A stretch of 64,000 nt of DNA from Klebsormidium nitens. Lineage: Eukaryota > Streptophyta > Klebsormidiophyceae > Klebsormidiales > Klebsormidiaceae. Location: the NCBI GenBank assembly GCA_000708835.1, contig DF236962.1, forward strand, positions 372,001 through 436,000. The letters are read 5' to 3'. Below are positions 11,109-21,718 of this stretch, one piece after another (the stretch's first letter is position 1; the number at the start of each line of letters is the position of its first letter). The notes below the pieces were generated by a model that was given only the letters and a program-made list of their open reading frames with translations, was not told where the DNA came from and searched no databases. The translations under genes and the position numbers were made by a program.

Positions 11109-12708
11109 GCGATGGGCTGGATGGCTTCGCGGAGTACTCTCCAAAGAGAAAGCTCTTTCTTCGTGGGGAAGGGGGACTTTTCTAGAGGAAAAGCAGGTAG
11201 AGCTTTGTTCCCGGAACCCTTCTGATGGAGCACGAACAAAGGCGTCCAATAAGTGTAGCTGTTTGTATAAAGAGCTGATTCCTTGGAGATAAAGCGAGAC
11301 TTTGAGGCGTCAATGCAGAGCGAGTGTGGGTATGGTTTTGGCGCCCAAGGATACCAAAAAATGAATACTGAGATTAGCCAATTCTTCAAAGTGCCGACCG
11401 TGTTTTTTGGATACTACAATATAGCACTATCTGGGCACAAACTTTCTGCTCTTTGAACCATAGAGAGCTGAGCGCCTGCTTTTTAGCTACGTTCGCCTTC
11501 AGGTCAGAGGAGAAACGTTTTAGTCGGGCAGTGAATAAGGCGGTCGCAATCTGTCTCATGCCAGTGCCGCTTTGAAGCGTGATGGAAACTTGTACATGAC
11601 GCAGATTTGGATTCTGGGCTGGACGGCCGGGTAATTCTTGTCAATAGCAATGGACCTGATCCTATTGTGATGATGATTCAGGTCTTTCATCTTTTCTGCG
11701 GGTCTCTGCGCTATACAACAAGGGTTAAGGGCGAGTCGTCCTTTTGAGATACTTTTACATTGTCTATCTGGAAGAAGATACTGATCTGTGTCCGCGGTTT
11801 TCCTTTCTGAAGAGAAAGAAGAGTCTTCTGATGGGCTTGGACATTTGGTTTTGGATCTAAACATTCAAACATGCTATGCACATGAGCTGCCTCATTCTAC
11901 TCTTGTGTGTACTGCCAGCTCGCGAGTCTCAAGGTTCTTCAAAGCTTCCGAATGCAACAAAGCATACGACTTTGCATCACGCTCTGACGTGATGGTCCAA
12001 AATTCAATCTGATGAACGGCTCATGTTGCAAAGCGGAAACGTCCTCTCAACTCTTGCTCGTGTAATATGCCATGACAATTTGAAGCACGAATTACTGACT
12101 GATGACTTCGTCTCGGCGCTCGTCTTCCATGAGTAGTTGCTGTCAAGCATGTTCTGATCCGTTCTCAAGAGCCTGAAAGCTGGCTTCATGATCTTCGTTT
12201 GCTGGAATTCGTATCAATCAAAGAAAATAGTCGGCTGAACACACGTCAAAAGAAAAGCTGGCGCAGAAACGCCAAGATGTCACTGAGTCATGCCACGGTT
12301 CCAACCGATTTTGGCGGTCAATACTTGGTCAGCGAAGCACAAAGCATTGGTTTGACGCCGCAACCCATATTTCGGTGGAGTGAGTTTCGTCGTTGAGGGG
12401 TTGTCGAGTCACTCGAAGAGGTAATCGGCGATCGATGCGATCTTCCAGATTCCTTGTAGAAACTTTCTGCCACAAGCTCGATGTTACAAACAGATTCTGA
12501 AATAGACGAGTTCGTTTGTTGGGGTAGCAACAAAAGACAGTTGCCCCCAAAACGCGATGCAAACAGCTAGCTCCTGGAACTAGTGGATCCTAACCGGCAC
12601 TTGATCTGCCGGTGACCGGATGACCTTTCGCATAGCCTGAGAGCCTGAGAGCGAATGGCACAAATAAGCTTCATGCCAAACAGCAAAATCTTCGCGGATT
12701 TGAACAGG
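11109..12708. other. Intergenic, no gene recognised
   Basis: No supported coding region on either strand. Frames here are short and have no leucine-rich or other recognisable pattern. The right end is immediately downstream of the reverse-strand U6 gene. Confidence 0.5.
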
Positions 12709-12715
12709 AAAAAAA
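12709..12715 (-). terminator. Pol III oligo-T terminator of U6
   Basis: A run of seven A on the plus strand reads as TTTTTTT directly at the U6 3' end, the standard RNA polymerase III stop signal. Confidence 0.85.
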
Positions 12716-12811
12716 TTTGGACCATTTCTCGATTTGTGCGTGTCATCCTTGCGCAGGGGCCATGCTAATCTTCTCTGTATCTTTCCAATTTTATCGAGTG
12801 TTCCGAAGAAC
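12712..12811 (-). ncRNA. U6: U6 spliceosomal snRNA
   Basis: The reverse strand carries near-complete U6. It has a 5' stem-loop GTTCTTCGGAAC beginning at 12811, then the AAAATTGGAA segment, the ATACAGAGAAGATTAGC box that pairs with the 5' splice site and U4, the CCCCTGCGCAAGGATGACAC region with the internal stem-loop, and the AAATCGAGAAATGGTCC 3' part. It ends in a T run. U6 forms the catalytic core of the spliceosome. The 5' stem differs from the usual plant GTCCCTTCGGGGAC but remains paired, and GGAAAGATACAG replaces GGAACGATACAG. Flanking Pol III signals suggest an active gene rather than a retro-copy. Confidence 0.95.
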
Positions 12812-12832
12812 GAAAAAGTTGTGAAGTCTAGC

Positions 12833-12873
12833 CATATAAACGCGGACAGAAAGCAGAAGATTGTGTGTGGGTC
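12833..12873 (-). promoter_or_regulatory. U6 Pol III promoter: TATA box and USE-like element
   Basis: Reading in U6 orientation, TTTATATGG (12841-12833) is centred about 25 bp upstream of the first U6 base. GACCCACACA (12873-12864) sits some 20 bp further up and resembles the plant upstream sequence element RTCCCACATCG. In plants, a short USE-TATA spacing of about two helical turns is typical of Pol III snRNA genes. Confidence 0.7.
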
Positions 12874-13394
12874 TTGGACAGGTACGCTATCGCAACCGTT
12901 CGTTGTTTTCTTCCTAGATTCTGCACCGTCGATGAAGTCACCGAGCAGCAGAGTTGAAACTTGAAAGAAGCTGCATGGGCACCGCGCTTTGCTGAGCCTG
13001 CAGGAGAAATGACTGCATGCAGAAGCATGAGAGAAGACAAATACGACAGGAACATCCGGTGGAAAGGACGGATGATTCAGGTAGCGCAGAGCGGGGAGAA
13101 AAAGATGGAACATTTAGTCTAACCGAAGGATACAAGCTCCTTCTTTTATGTCATAGTCGCGTGCTACCAAAGGTGTCACGCTAGTCTGGCTTCAACAGGC
13201 GTGGATGATTAGAGCCCCACAGTGTTCTAGCGGCTTCGGTTCTGCAGGCACAAGCATTGTAAGTCAATATCATGTCCTCGTATTTGTGAACAGCATTGAT
13301 CACTGGATGCAGGTGGTTGCTCTCTCAAGGAGTCTGGGGTCCGCTGGAAGCCATAGCTTTCTTCCACTGCTGTGCGTTTATCACCGGCTGATCG
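12874..13394. other. Intergenic between U6 and the DUF819 gene
   Basis: No coding region seen. It should include the promoter and 5' leader of the DUF819 gene starting at 13395. Confidence 0.5.
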
Positions 13395-16300
13395 ATGGCG
13401 GTAGAGTCAGCCATTCAATGCTGTCTGCTGAGCAGGTCAACCGCCGGCGCACTCTTCCCGAACAGGGACACAGCTTTGAAACTAGCCACCCGCCCGCTCA
13501 ACATCGCTCCGCCAGACCCACTGCTCCAGCAAAACCCATCTACAACCACTAGGAAACACTCCAGCTCTTCAAGCACTCGCCGACGGTGTCACCGAAGTAC
13601 ACATCTCCAGTGCAATGTGGCCCTATCGAGAGCTAAATGCAGTACCCAGGGGGTCAGATGTTTCAGCAGCCTGGGCTCAAACAACCTTTGTGGGGGGCTG
13701 ATTGCCTTAAGAGGCCCTGTTTTTGGGGTGCCGGCAAGGCGAAAGCCCCGGGCAGTGACTGCGATGGCGGTGGCAGGGCCTCTTGTGGGGCCTGGAGCTG
13801 GCGCAACTCTGTGGGCCGTCTTGGCTGCGGCCGCTGCTGCGGGACAGGTAGATTTTCTCTTCTTTCTACAATCTGCAGAGAAGGCATCTGTTTGATAACG
13901 AGGTTGACAATGAAAAATCCTTATTCTGTGGGCCTAGATCAAATTAATCTGAGCGCCAATCAAACGTGTTGCCAGCCAACCGTGTTGCGGAACTGCACCC
14001 GATCCTTTCTCTGGAATGCCAGTCGGGGCGCCAAGAAGAAAGGTCCTCGAGTTTATGTCACAATGAGTTGCCCGTGGCATTTGCCCCTCCTTGTGGGGCC
14101 TGTGATCAGATCTTTCCTTGCTCAAACTAACCAAAAGATGAACGCGCCTGCCTTTGCTACCTCCGCTCAGCGCGCCAGTCAGGATGATGTAAGGCCGCCA
14201 GTCAGACGACGGATCAGAAGAGGAGACAATTACCTGCCAATAGGAAGGGAAGTCGACAGGCCGAGAAAGTTCATCAGTTCAGGTTTGATAAAGTACATAA
14301 CGCTTTCACTCTCTCTGCACCAGGTCCTTGAGAACCGCACGAAATGGGGCGCCTCTGTCTCGGCCCCCTTGCTGACGATGGGCATCTCCATCGCCCTCTC
14401 TTGGTCAGGGATTATCCCCACTGCCTCCCCTACATTCGAACTAGTATGGTCCCAAATCATGCCGCTCGCGGTTTGCTTCTACCTGCTCGAGACGGACGTA
14501 AGGAAGGTGTTCAGGTATGGGACAGTGTTAGTTTGAGCTTGAAGTTTTGCATGGACGATATCACGTTCGCGACGGATATGCTTCTGTTCTTCAAAACTCA
14601 GTTGGTCAATCACGATGATGTTACTGTGTTGAGGTGAACCAGTTTGTTTCCCGCCGGGAAACTTGCTTCTGAGTGAAGGGCTTTCAGTTTCGGCAAGGAC
14701 CTGGAGTAATATGAAACTTTTGAAACTCAAGCGACTCTCTTTTTCCGGATGGAACACACTACTTTGCTTGAAGATGAAACACAGGCTCATCCTAAACGAA
14801 AATATACTTATCTTTGAGATTGAGTCGAGTCTTAATCGTCAAACGCCAGTTTTAAGCTCCTGTGGTGTAAGCTCCTGTGGTGTATCAAGGGGACACCACA
14901 GGAGCTTACACGTCAAATGTTCATGGGTCCTTTCGAAGCCTGGCAGCCCTCAAAGTCTACAACTAGGCGTTCCAGCAGTGTCTGTAAACTCGTCCTCTCA
15001 ACTCCTCCCCCGACTGGACCAGTGGAAGTGGCTAAAATCCCCTATGCACCACATCCAATCCGCTCTTTGATGTAGAAACTTCTGTACGTAGCCCCCTCCT
15101 CACCCCACAGCACCTGAAATCCGCTAAGCTTCCCAGCGATGCAGGCACGACCTTCAAGGCGTTCGTCATCGGCGCCTTGGGGACGGTCTTAGGGACCATT
15201 ATCGCTTTTGCATGCGTTGGGCGGTGGATGGGTCCTGACGGCTGGAAGATGGCGGCGTGCCTCTGCGCAAGCTATGTTGGCGGGTCGATCAACTACGCAG
15301 CCACGGCACAGGCGCTGGGAGTCGCTTCAGGCGCCTCTTTAGCAGCTGGTAAGTATGGGAAGAAGATCTTCCGAGGGTGACGCACTGTTTGTTGAGTTTT
15401 GCGGATGTGGCCTCTGAGTGGAGTTTTTTGTGTTGAGCTACGTGGGGGAGTCCGATCATACTGAGCCGCCGCGGCGCAGGCGCTGGGAGTCGCTTCGGGA
15501 GCCTCTTTAGCAGCTGGTAAGGAGCAATGATTCTTCGAGGGTACTTTTGTATTTCTTCGGGGTTTGGGGACGTGGCTTTGCGCAAAAACATTATGTACGA
15601 GGCACGGGCAGGAGCAAGTCAACCACGCAGCCACAGCTCCCAGGCATTGGGGATCGCTTCAGGAGCCTCTTAGCCTCTGGCGAGGCGAGTACAGCAACTT
15701 TGCAGCGTGACAAATTCCTTACTGGGGGCTTACTGAAAGGGATTACGGGACGGAGATACTTGTGTTCGAGGCACCAGGGTCCATTCACATTGCGGCCATG
15801 GCGCAGGTGCTTGCGGTTGCTTCAAGGACGTTTTCAGGAGCTGGTAAATATTGTTTCTTTTCGGTGGTGTATTCTCAGGATTTCTTGAGGATGTTTTGCA
15901 TCGGCGGTTCAGAGCCCAATCACGTGAGCGGGATCCGATTAACTAAGCCGCCAAGGAGCAGGTCTTAGGAGTGGGTTCGAGGGCCTCTTTGACGGCTAGG
16001 TTTGCACTCTTATTTCTCTGGGGGCAAGGCTGCGGGTGATTGGGGGATCGGTGAAACGGCCTTGTTATGTTCGGGGGCTGTTCGAATGACCGGCGGCTAT
16101 GACGAAGGCGTTCCGAGTTGGTTCCGGGCCGTTTTTGGCAGCAGTGGGTCAACAGAATGTTTCGACGTCGATAGTGGACGACCATGAAGCGAGAGCCTTG
16201 ATTCAGCCTCTTCAATCCCAAATCCTCGTCAGGTCATTTTCGTAAACCTGGGCATGCTGCCAACGCTACTTATTGCTCGTTATTGTTCCCTTTCGACTAC

Positions 16301-19300
16301 GTCAATTTTGCAGCCGAGAATAGACCTCTCCTCGCGGGAGCCTGTCCTTGCCCCCGTTCGTTAACCTTTCTCTTTCGTTACTTCAGGTATGGCTGCCGAC
16401 AACCTCGCGATGGCCGCGTACTTTGGAGTGCTCATGAGCTGGCCCACAGGAACAGATGGACAGCAAGACGACGATAAAAACGCAAGAAGGGCACAGTTCG
16501 AAAAGTCTGTACAATCCGAAAGAGCGTTCGGCGGAGAGTTGTTTGCCGCAGTGAACCAAACAGCTGTGTCGCTGAAAGAAAGACAATTGAACACATCAAC
16601 GGACCAGAATGACGGTGACGTGGCATCTTCTGGACGGGACGGTGAGAACGGGCTCGTAGATGATAGTGGGCGCAGTTTGGGCAGGCTGCAGAGAGCGTAT
16701 TCACAGCGGGTTTCGATCAGCGACGAAGCAGAAACACGCAGCCGGGCCGAACCGAGCGGACGGTTTTTGAGAAGCAGCGAAAGCGGAGTCGCTACCGAAG
16801 AGGTTCGAAGGTTTGGGGATGGGGGCTCAGTAAGTGGCACGGAACTAGCGGAGCGAAGCATTTCAGGCCGGAACGCAGGATCTAGCGGAAACGGAGCCGG
16901 AAACGGAACAACATACGAAACGGGATACGAAACGAGAAGCGAAAGAACGAACGGTGTGGGGTACGAAGAGGGAAAGGCTTATGGACACGGAAACGACGGC
17001 GGAAACGGAAACGGAAACGGAAATGGAAACGGAGCGGAACGGCTTCGGGAGAACGTCCAGTTGTCTGGGACCGGCGAAATTGGTGGCGAGATGGGCGATA
17101 GCGATGAACAGCACGCGCGCCCAAGTACTGAGGAAGAGCGCGCGCGCCCGAGCGCGGAAAGTGTGTCGTTGTCGTTGGCGGCGGCTGCGGGGTCGTGTTG
17201 CCTGGGCCAGGCGCTAGCGAGCGCCTTGCCACCGGCGTTTGCGGGTGAGAAAACGAAGACTGCTCCAAAGTTCGTGAATCGTTTCTGCGTTTGACTTGAG
17301 CATCGTTGTCGAGGCTGTCCAAGAAGGCCGGAGGTATGCTTTGGATTGCAGGACCCGCTAGTTGGACACGCCAGAGAGCGGAACTTGTGGTTGATCTGCA
17401 ACTTGAGTGCGAGTACTAGCTTGAAACCCGGAATGGTAAAAGCTGGCTGGTTGAACTGAGTGAGTTTGGGAGGCTTGGGTTGCGTGTACGAGGTATTGGA
17501 GTGTTATAAGGCAGACTTTTTATGATTGGGCCCAAATAGCAACATGAGAATAATAAGAGCTCATGTGTCATAGTGCGTTACATGGAGCGTCGATGGCCGG
17601 ACTCAAACGCTGGGCGTTTATGTCCGACAGGGAATGGTTTAATCAGGACTATAGTCAATTGTCAAAGAGAAAGGCAAGTAGACAAGAGAGGGAGGGCTGT
17701 CAACTCCCTCCTTTGTCAATGCACCACCCTCTCTCTTAACTGATTGCTTTGCTATCACATGTGCATGCTGAATTGCTTTGGGGACAGGACGGCAGAGCGG
17801 ATAATCTCGTGCCGTATAAAACGAGAAGATGCATATGCTAGCACAAGATTGGAATGCTTGTATCATGTATCTAGCTTGTGCTACTTTATAGTCTACACCG
17901 ACATTAGCCAGGCTCTCGTCACTAATTCCAATGGCAGTTGTACGGCTTTGGAAGGTAACGTCACCCTGTGAAAAGGACTCGCCGTGACATTACTCCTTCC
18001 AATCAGCAGGTTACGTCACCTGACTGTCTGCTTACAACTGGGTGACGTTACCCTTTGAGCTCACATTTGGTACATTTGATTTTCAGGAAGCACACTAGAC
18101 GTCGGTGTAGCAATACCAAACCGTCAAGCGTAATGACTTCTATGCGGGGTTTGCACAGTTCAAACCCGGCCACCGACACCTGTCCTCCTTTTCTCCACGA
18201 AGGCTAAACTTTTTGCAGGGCTTTTGGCCCTTCAAACGGCGGCCTCGTTACCGTTGGTTTCAAGACTCGATGCCCGCCTGACAAAGAGCGACTGATGATT
18301 CTTGACTCCTGGTTCCGGAGACGTTACTTGCCTCCTCCATCAACCGCCGGCAGTCCACATGCCTTCGGCCAGTCAGCTTTTGAAGACTGCACGATTTTAT
18401 CTTTCCGCTTGACAGACTACGCTCTTCAATAAGGTACCGCCTCGTATGCAGGTACGGAGCTGGCGCTTATGGCCGTCATCGCGTCGCTTATATCTGTCAC
18501 TGTGGGTCAATTGACGTCAGGGGGAAGGGACTCGGGGCCGCACATTGCGGCGTTTGCGGGCGCGGAGATGATCGGCGGCGCGCTGATGCAGGTCTTCTTT
18601 GCCGTGGTACGTCTTTTTCTTCTTTCGACAATCACAAAGGGGTAAACTTGGGACGCAAGATTGTTCGGTAAAGGTTCCAGACAAGGATCCACTTTGGAGA
18701 AATACCTGATCTGTACGTAGTCAAAATCCGAGCACAGGTCGCTGCATTACAACCCAGAAGTTACCGATTGAACACTCAGAATGGGACTCTTCTCACGTTG
18801 TTCTTTTCAGGTAAAAACAGCAGGCAATTGTCGCATATGTGAAGTAATAAGCCGCTCTGATGACAACGACCCCGGATCGTTGTTGGTTATTTGCCCTTCT
18901 ACCAAGGAGATGGGGTTCATCCCAGGATCAATGCCCTTCAACCAGTTGTGGTTAAGAGCAAAAGCTTTCTATGCACTGTGAGGGCGCTACCGCTACAAAA
19001 GAGATGAGTTTCTGAAAGAATGTGATCTGGAAGTACATTATCGCCCTCGGCACCATCCTCTCAAGAACTTTTGGCTCTACATTTGCCTCAACCATAACGC
19101 AGGTTGGAGCAACGGCAAGCCTTCAGGAGGCCATCAACGGCGGCTGGCCGCTGCTCATCTTCATCCTCGTGCTGCTGGCCGTCCACGTGGCATTCATCGC
19201 CGTCCTCGGCTCTAAGGTCTTCAAGTTGCCGATCCGTTCCGTGTTGATTGCGTCGAACGCAAACGTGGGCGGTCCGGCGACCGCGGCCGCCATGGCGTCG

Positions 19301-20216
19301 GCCAAAGGGTGGCCAGACCTGGTGAGAATCGGCACACCCGCTTGTGGACAATCGAAAACTCACTTTCTGCTCGTTGTACTCGTGGCTTGGGTTACCTTTC
19401 ATTGCGCGGTAATACCGTCGCGGCCAAAAGGTGGTCGAATTGGTGAGGTTGAAGAACAGGAATGAGGATGCTGATGTAGCGCAATAGTCAGTTGCCCTCA
19501 CCTGCATTCTCAATTTTGAATCTGCTTCTGATCGCATATGGACGAGGATGGTCAAAGGCGGGCAATGACGCAATCAGTTTCCGGACGGATAGCCGAGAGG
19601 GTGGGAAACTCGGCTTCGTTCGTTGTTGACATTATTAACTGGCAACTTTGGCCAGCCGGTCAACTAAAAGCTTCTTTTAGTTCAGGAGAACAGAAGAAAC
19701 ATAGCCCGAATTGTCGGAGCCTGTCGTTTACCAACTGACTCAGGCACTGTCCGGCGAGAAGTATTTCCGAAGGTCACGCATAGATTCGTCTGCACTCTCA
19801 ACGAATCTGACCATTTACGTCTGATTCTGACTTCTAATTCCAAGTACTGGCGTGACTTTCGGCTGTTGGAAGTTGCCTCGATACGGTCACGTCTGACCGG
19901 AACTCCTCGTCTAGCATCCGTGAGTAAGGTATCGGCGAGCCAAAGTCCACAGTCTCGCAGCAGTATGTGGACGGTGTAACCCATCCAAGCTTAGTACATT
20001 TCAATCGCAATCGGACTGTCGCAAAGTGTTTGACCATGGCGCCACCCAAGACACAGGGGTGGTCAGTCTTCGGTCTGACCATTCCGGTCTGCTGTCTGAC
20101 CATTCCGGTCTGCTGGTCGCTTCCAGGTGCGAGGAGCTTTGCTGACCGGAACGCTCGGCTACACCGTTGGCACTGCTATCGGCTGCCTGGTCGGGACTCT
20201 CCTCCGGGTCATGTGA
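13395..20216 (+). CDS. DUF819 (YjcL-like) multi-pass membrane protein, plastid-targeted, seven exons
   Basis: Exons: 13395-13847, 14324-14514, 15137-15348, 16387-17244, 18452-18606, 19103-19321 and 20127-20216. All have GT-AG ends, phases agree, and the total is 725 residues. Residues 1 to about 120 are Ser/Arg/Ala-rich like a chloroplast transit peptide. The body follows the DUF819 pattern: WGASVSAPLLTMG, ELVWSQIMPLAVCFYLLETD, ALGTVLGTIIAF, CASYVGGSINYAATAQALG, AADNLAMAAYFGVLMSWP, FAGAEMIGGALMQVFFAVVG, ASNANVGGPATAAAMA and GTLGYTVGTAIG. Family function is unknown; a transporter-like fold is often assumed. Exon 4 inserts about 240 hydrophilic residues (about 306-543), including a run of GN pairs, between two membrane helices. 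Typical members have only a short loop there. Intron 3 carries a tandem array of exon-3 ends. Confidence 0.85.
14853..14908. repeat. 15-bp direct repeat with inverted copy (hairpin) in DUF819 intron 2
   Basis: TAAGCTCCTGTGGTG occurs twice in tandem (14853-14867 and 14868-14882), and its inverse CACCACAGGAGCTTA is at about 14894-14908. A strong stem with a loop of about 11 bases can form. Confidence 0.85.
15270..16160 (+). repeat. Tandem array of exon-3 end plus donor site in DUF819 intron 3
   Basis: The last ~60-80 bp of exon 3 with its donor (GCTG|GTAAGT at 15349) recur downstream inside the intron. Copies end at about 15517 (GCTG|GTAAGG), 15679 (degenerate), 15844 (GCTG|GTAAAT), 16000 (GCTAG|GTTT) and, weakly, 16147. 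Spacing is about 168, 162, 165, 156 and 147 bp. The first copy differs from the exon at about 2 of 45 positions next to the donor and still encodes QALGVASGASLAAG. Confidence 0.85.
17954..18052. repeat. 13-bp inverted repeat with CRE-like core in DUF819 intron 4
   Basis: GGTAACGTCACCC (17954-17966) is matched by its perfect inverse GGGTGACGTTACC (18040-18052). A third related word, GGTTACGTCACC, lies at 18009-18020. The ACGTCA core is a bZIP-type site, though its position deep in an intron makes a role unproven. It could be a small inverted-repeat element remnant. Confidence 0.75.
20073..20114 (+). repeat. Perfect 21-bp tandem duplication beside the DUF819 exon 7 acceptor
   Basis: Two adjacent 21-bp units beginning GTCTGACCATTCC lie immediately before the terminal intron's acceptor (TTCCAG at 20121-20126). 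Confidence 0.85.
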
Positions 20217-21718
20217 TAGTGAAGGCCTTCACGGGTCAGCCCAGAAGGGAGCACTCAGGGAACCCCCGGCAAATGTTCCCAGAGCTTTACTTAGTTTATC
20301 AATAATGCGTACGAGATCTGATTTATAGCACTTCCTATATGGCCCTCTATCTATAGGACAATTACTTTTTGCACGCTTTGTTATCGCAGACTTACGCGAT
20401 AGGTTGAATTGGAAACGTATTGATGTGGGTTGACGTTGCTTTCGTGCGCGCCGGCTGCTGTGTGCTCAATGCAAGGAGGTCGAAGGCAGCTCTCATCAGA
20501 GGGTCGCAGCTTTGGTCGCGTATATGAAGCCTACTGAGGCCCTTGATGTGTGCTTGAAGCCCGAGTTAGCGTGCGATCTATGTCTTCTTGCAGCATACGA
20601 AAAGCTCGTCAAGAATGACTCGGTGGCAACTTAAGTCCAAGAAATCAAGCATGCTGATGATGTTTAGGCGTCTTGGGTGCTTATGGTGCTAGGACCATGC
20701 GTTGGGTAGCAAGCGACCATTATGCACGCATTTCATGTTTTGAAACTTGTCAGGACAGGATATCTCACGGCCTCCACTCAAATTTGATCAATCAGAATTT
20801 AGCGGGATTGCTTGATCTCATGGAGCTCCTCCGCATGGGGCCAGCGTCGTTCAAGGGCTCCCTGTTCAAGGCCGATTCATCTGAAAAGACGTACGTCCAA
20901 TTGAATGGAGAAATGTTTTTTCTAGGCCCCATTGCGGCTATAATTGAATAAAGTGAAATACATACGAATCTTCAAATCCTGACAATGGTCATGCCGGCTC
21001 CGGCCCCATCATCATGCCATGCACATTGCACCATCTTGGGACAAGCTAGCCATATGTTGGCATGCTATGCAGACTGAACTGCGGGCGAGACTGTCACTCA
21101 ACACTGCGAGTCGTGACAGTGGGCCATGCACCTTGGTCAGTAGCCGCCTGGCTCTGACTTAATTGTAGCCTGTGAGCCCCCGGCGCCGGTCTGGCTGCGC
21201 GTGCCGCGGCGATTACTACGCCGCGGACTTCGCGCGGCCGCGCCGCCAAGGTGACGTTATTGCGGCAGGCGTTGGCCTGAATCACGCGCGCACGCTCGCG
21301 TTAAACTTGTTATATGGAGCAAACCCTAATTTCGTCCCTTGGCTCCAGCTTGGCTTGTTAAGGTACTCTGAGCAAAGCTTTCATCTGCTGTGGAATGGTT
21401 CTGACGGCCCAGAAGTTTCCGATTCCCCCAAGTTCATGTGACACAGAGAAGCAATCTGTGCAAGCAATTGGGGGCCAAAATGCTGTTCACACGTTTTGGT
21501 TTCTTTGGTTGGAGGGATCCTTGTGTCAGAGGAAGAGGGCAAGTCCCTACGAAGCGAAGGCAATGATACGAACATAGCGAAGTGATGCTTTGAATGTATA
21601 TCAGTAGCCTGCCCAAAGGTCACGCTGAATTCAAGACAGTACTCAATGAAAAGGAAAAACAACCAAGCGGAATGTGGTGTGAGGGTCGTTGTATGGAGCA
21701 ATAGAGAAGCCTAACACC
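20217..21718. other. Intergenic, no gene recognised
   Basis: No supported gene. A GC-rich patch around 21170-21300 and a few short frames are present. The right end is the presumed promoter of the gene starting at 21719. Confidence 0.5.

Noticed and set aside
12577-12590. 14-bp match to a cloning-vector polylinker (SpeI-BamHI words)
   Set aside because: The flanking bases do not continue the polylinker and the surroundings look native, so it is taken as coincidence.
12580-13113. 177-codon reverse-strand open frame
   Set aside because: It runs straight through the U6 snRNA gene and has no family resemblance, so it is a chance frame.
18140-18180. GTTCAAACC word suggesting a tRNA T-loop
   Set aside because: No acceptor stem, D-arm or anticodon arm could be placed around it.
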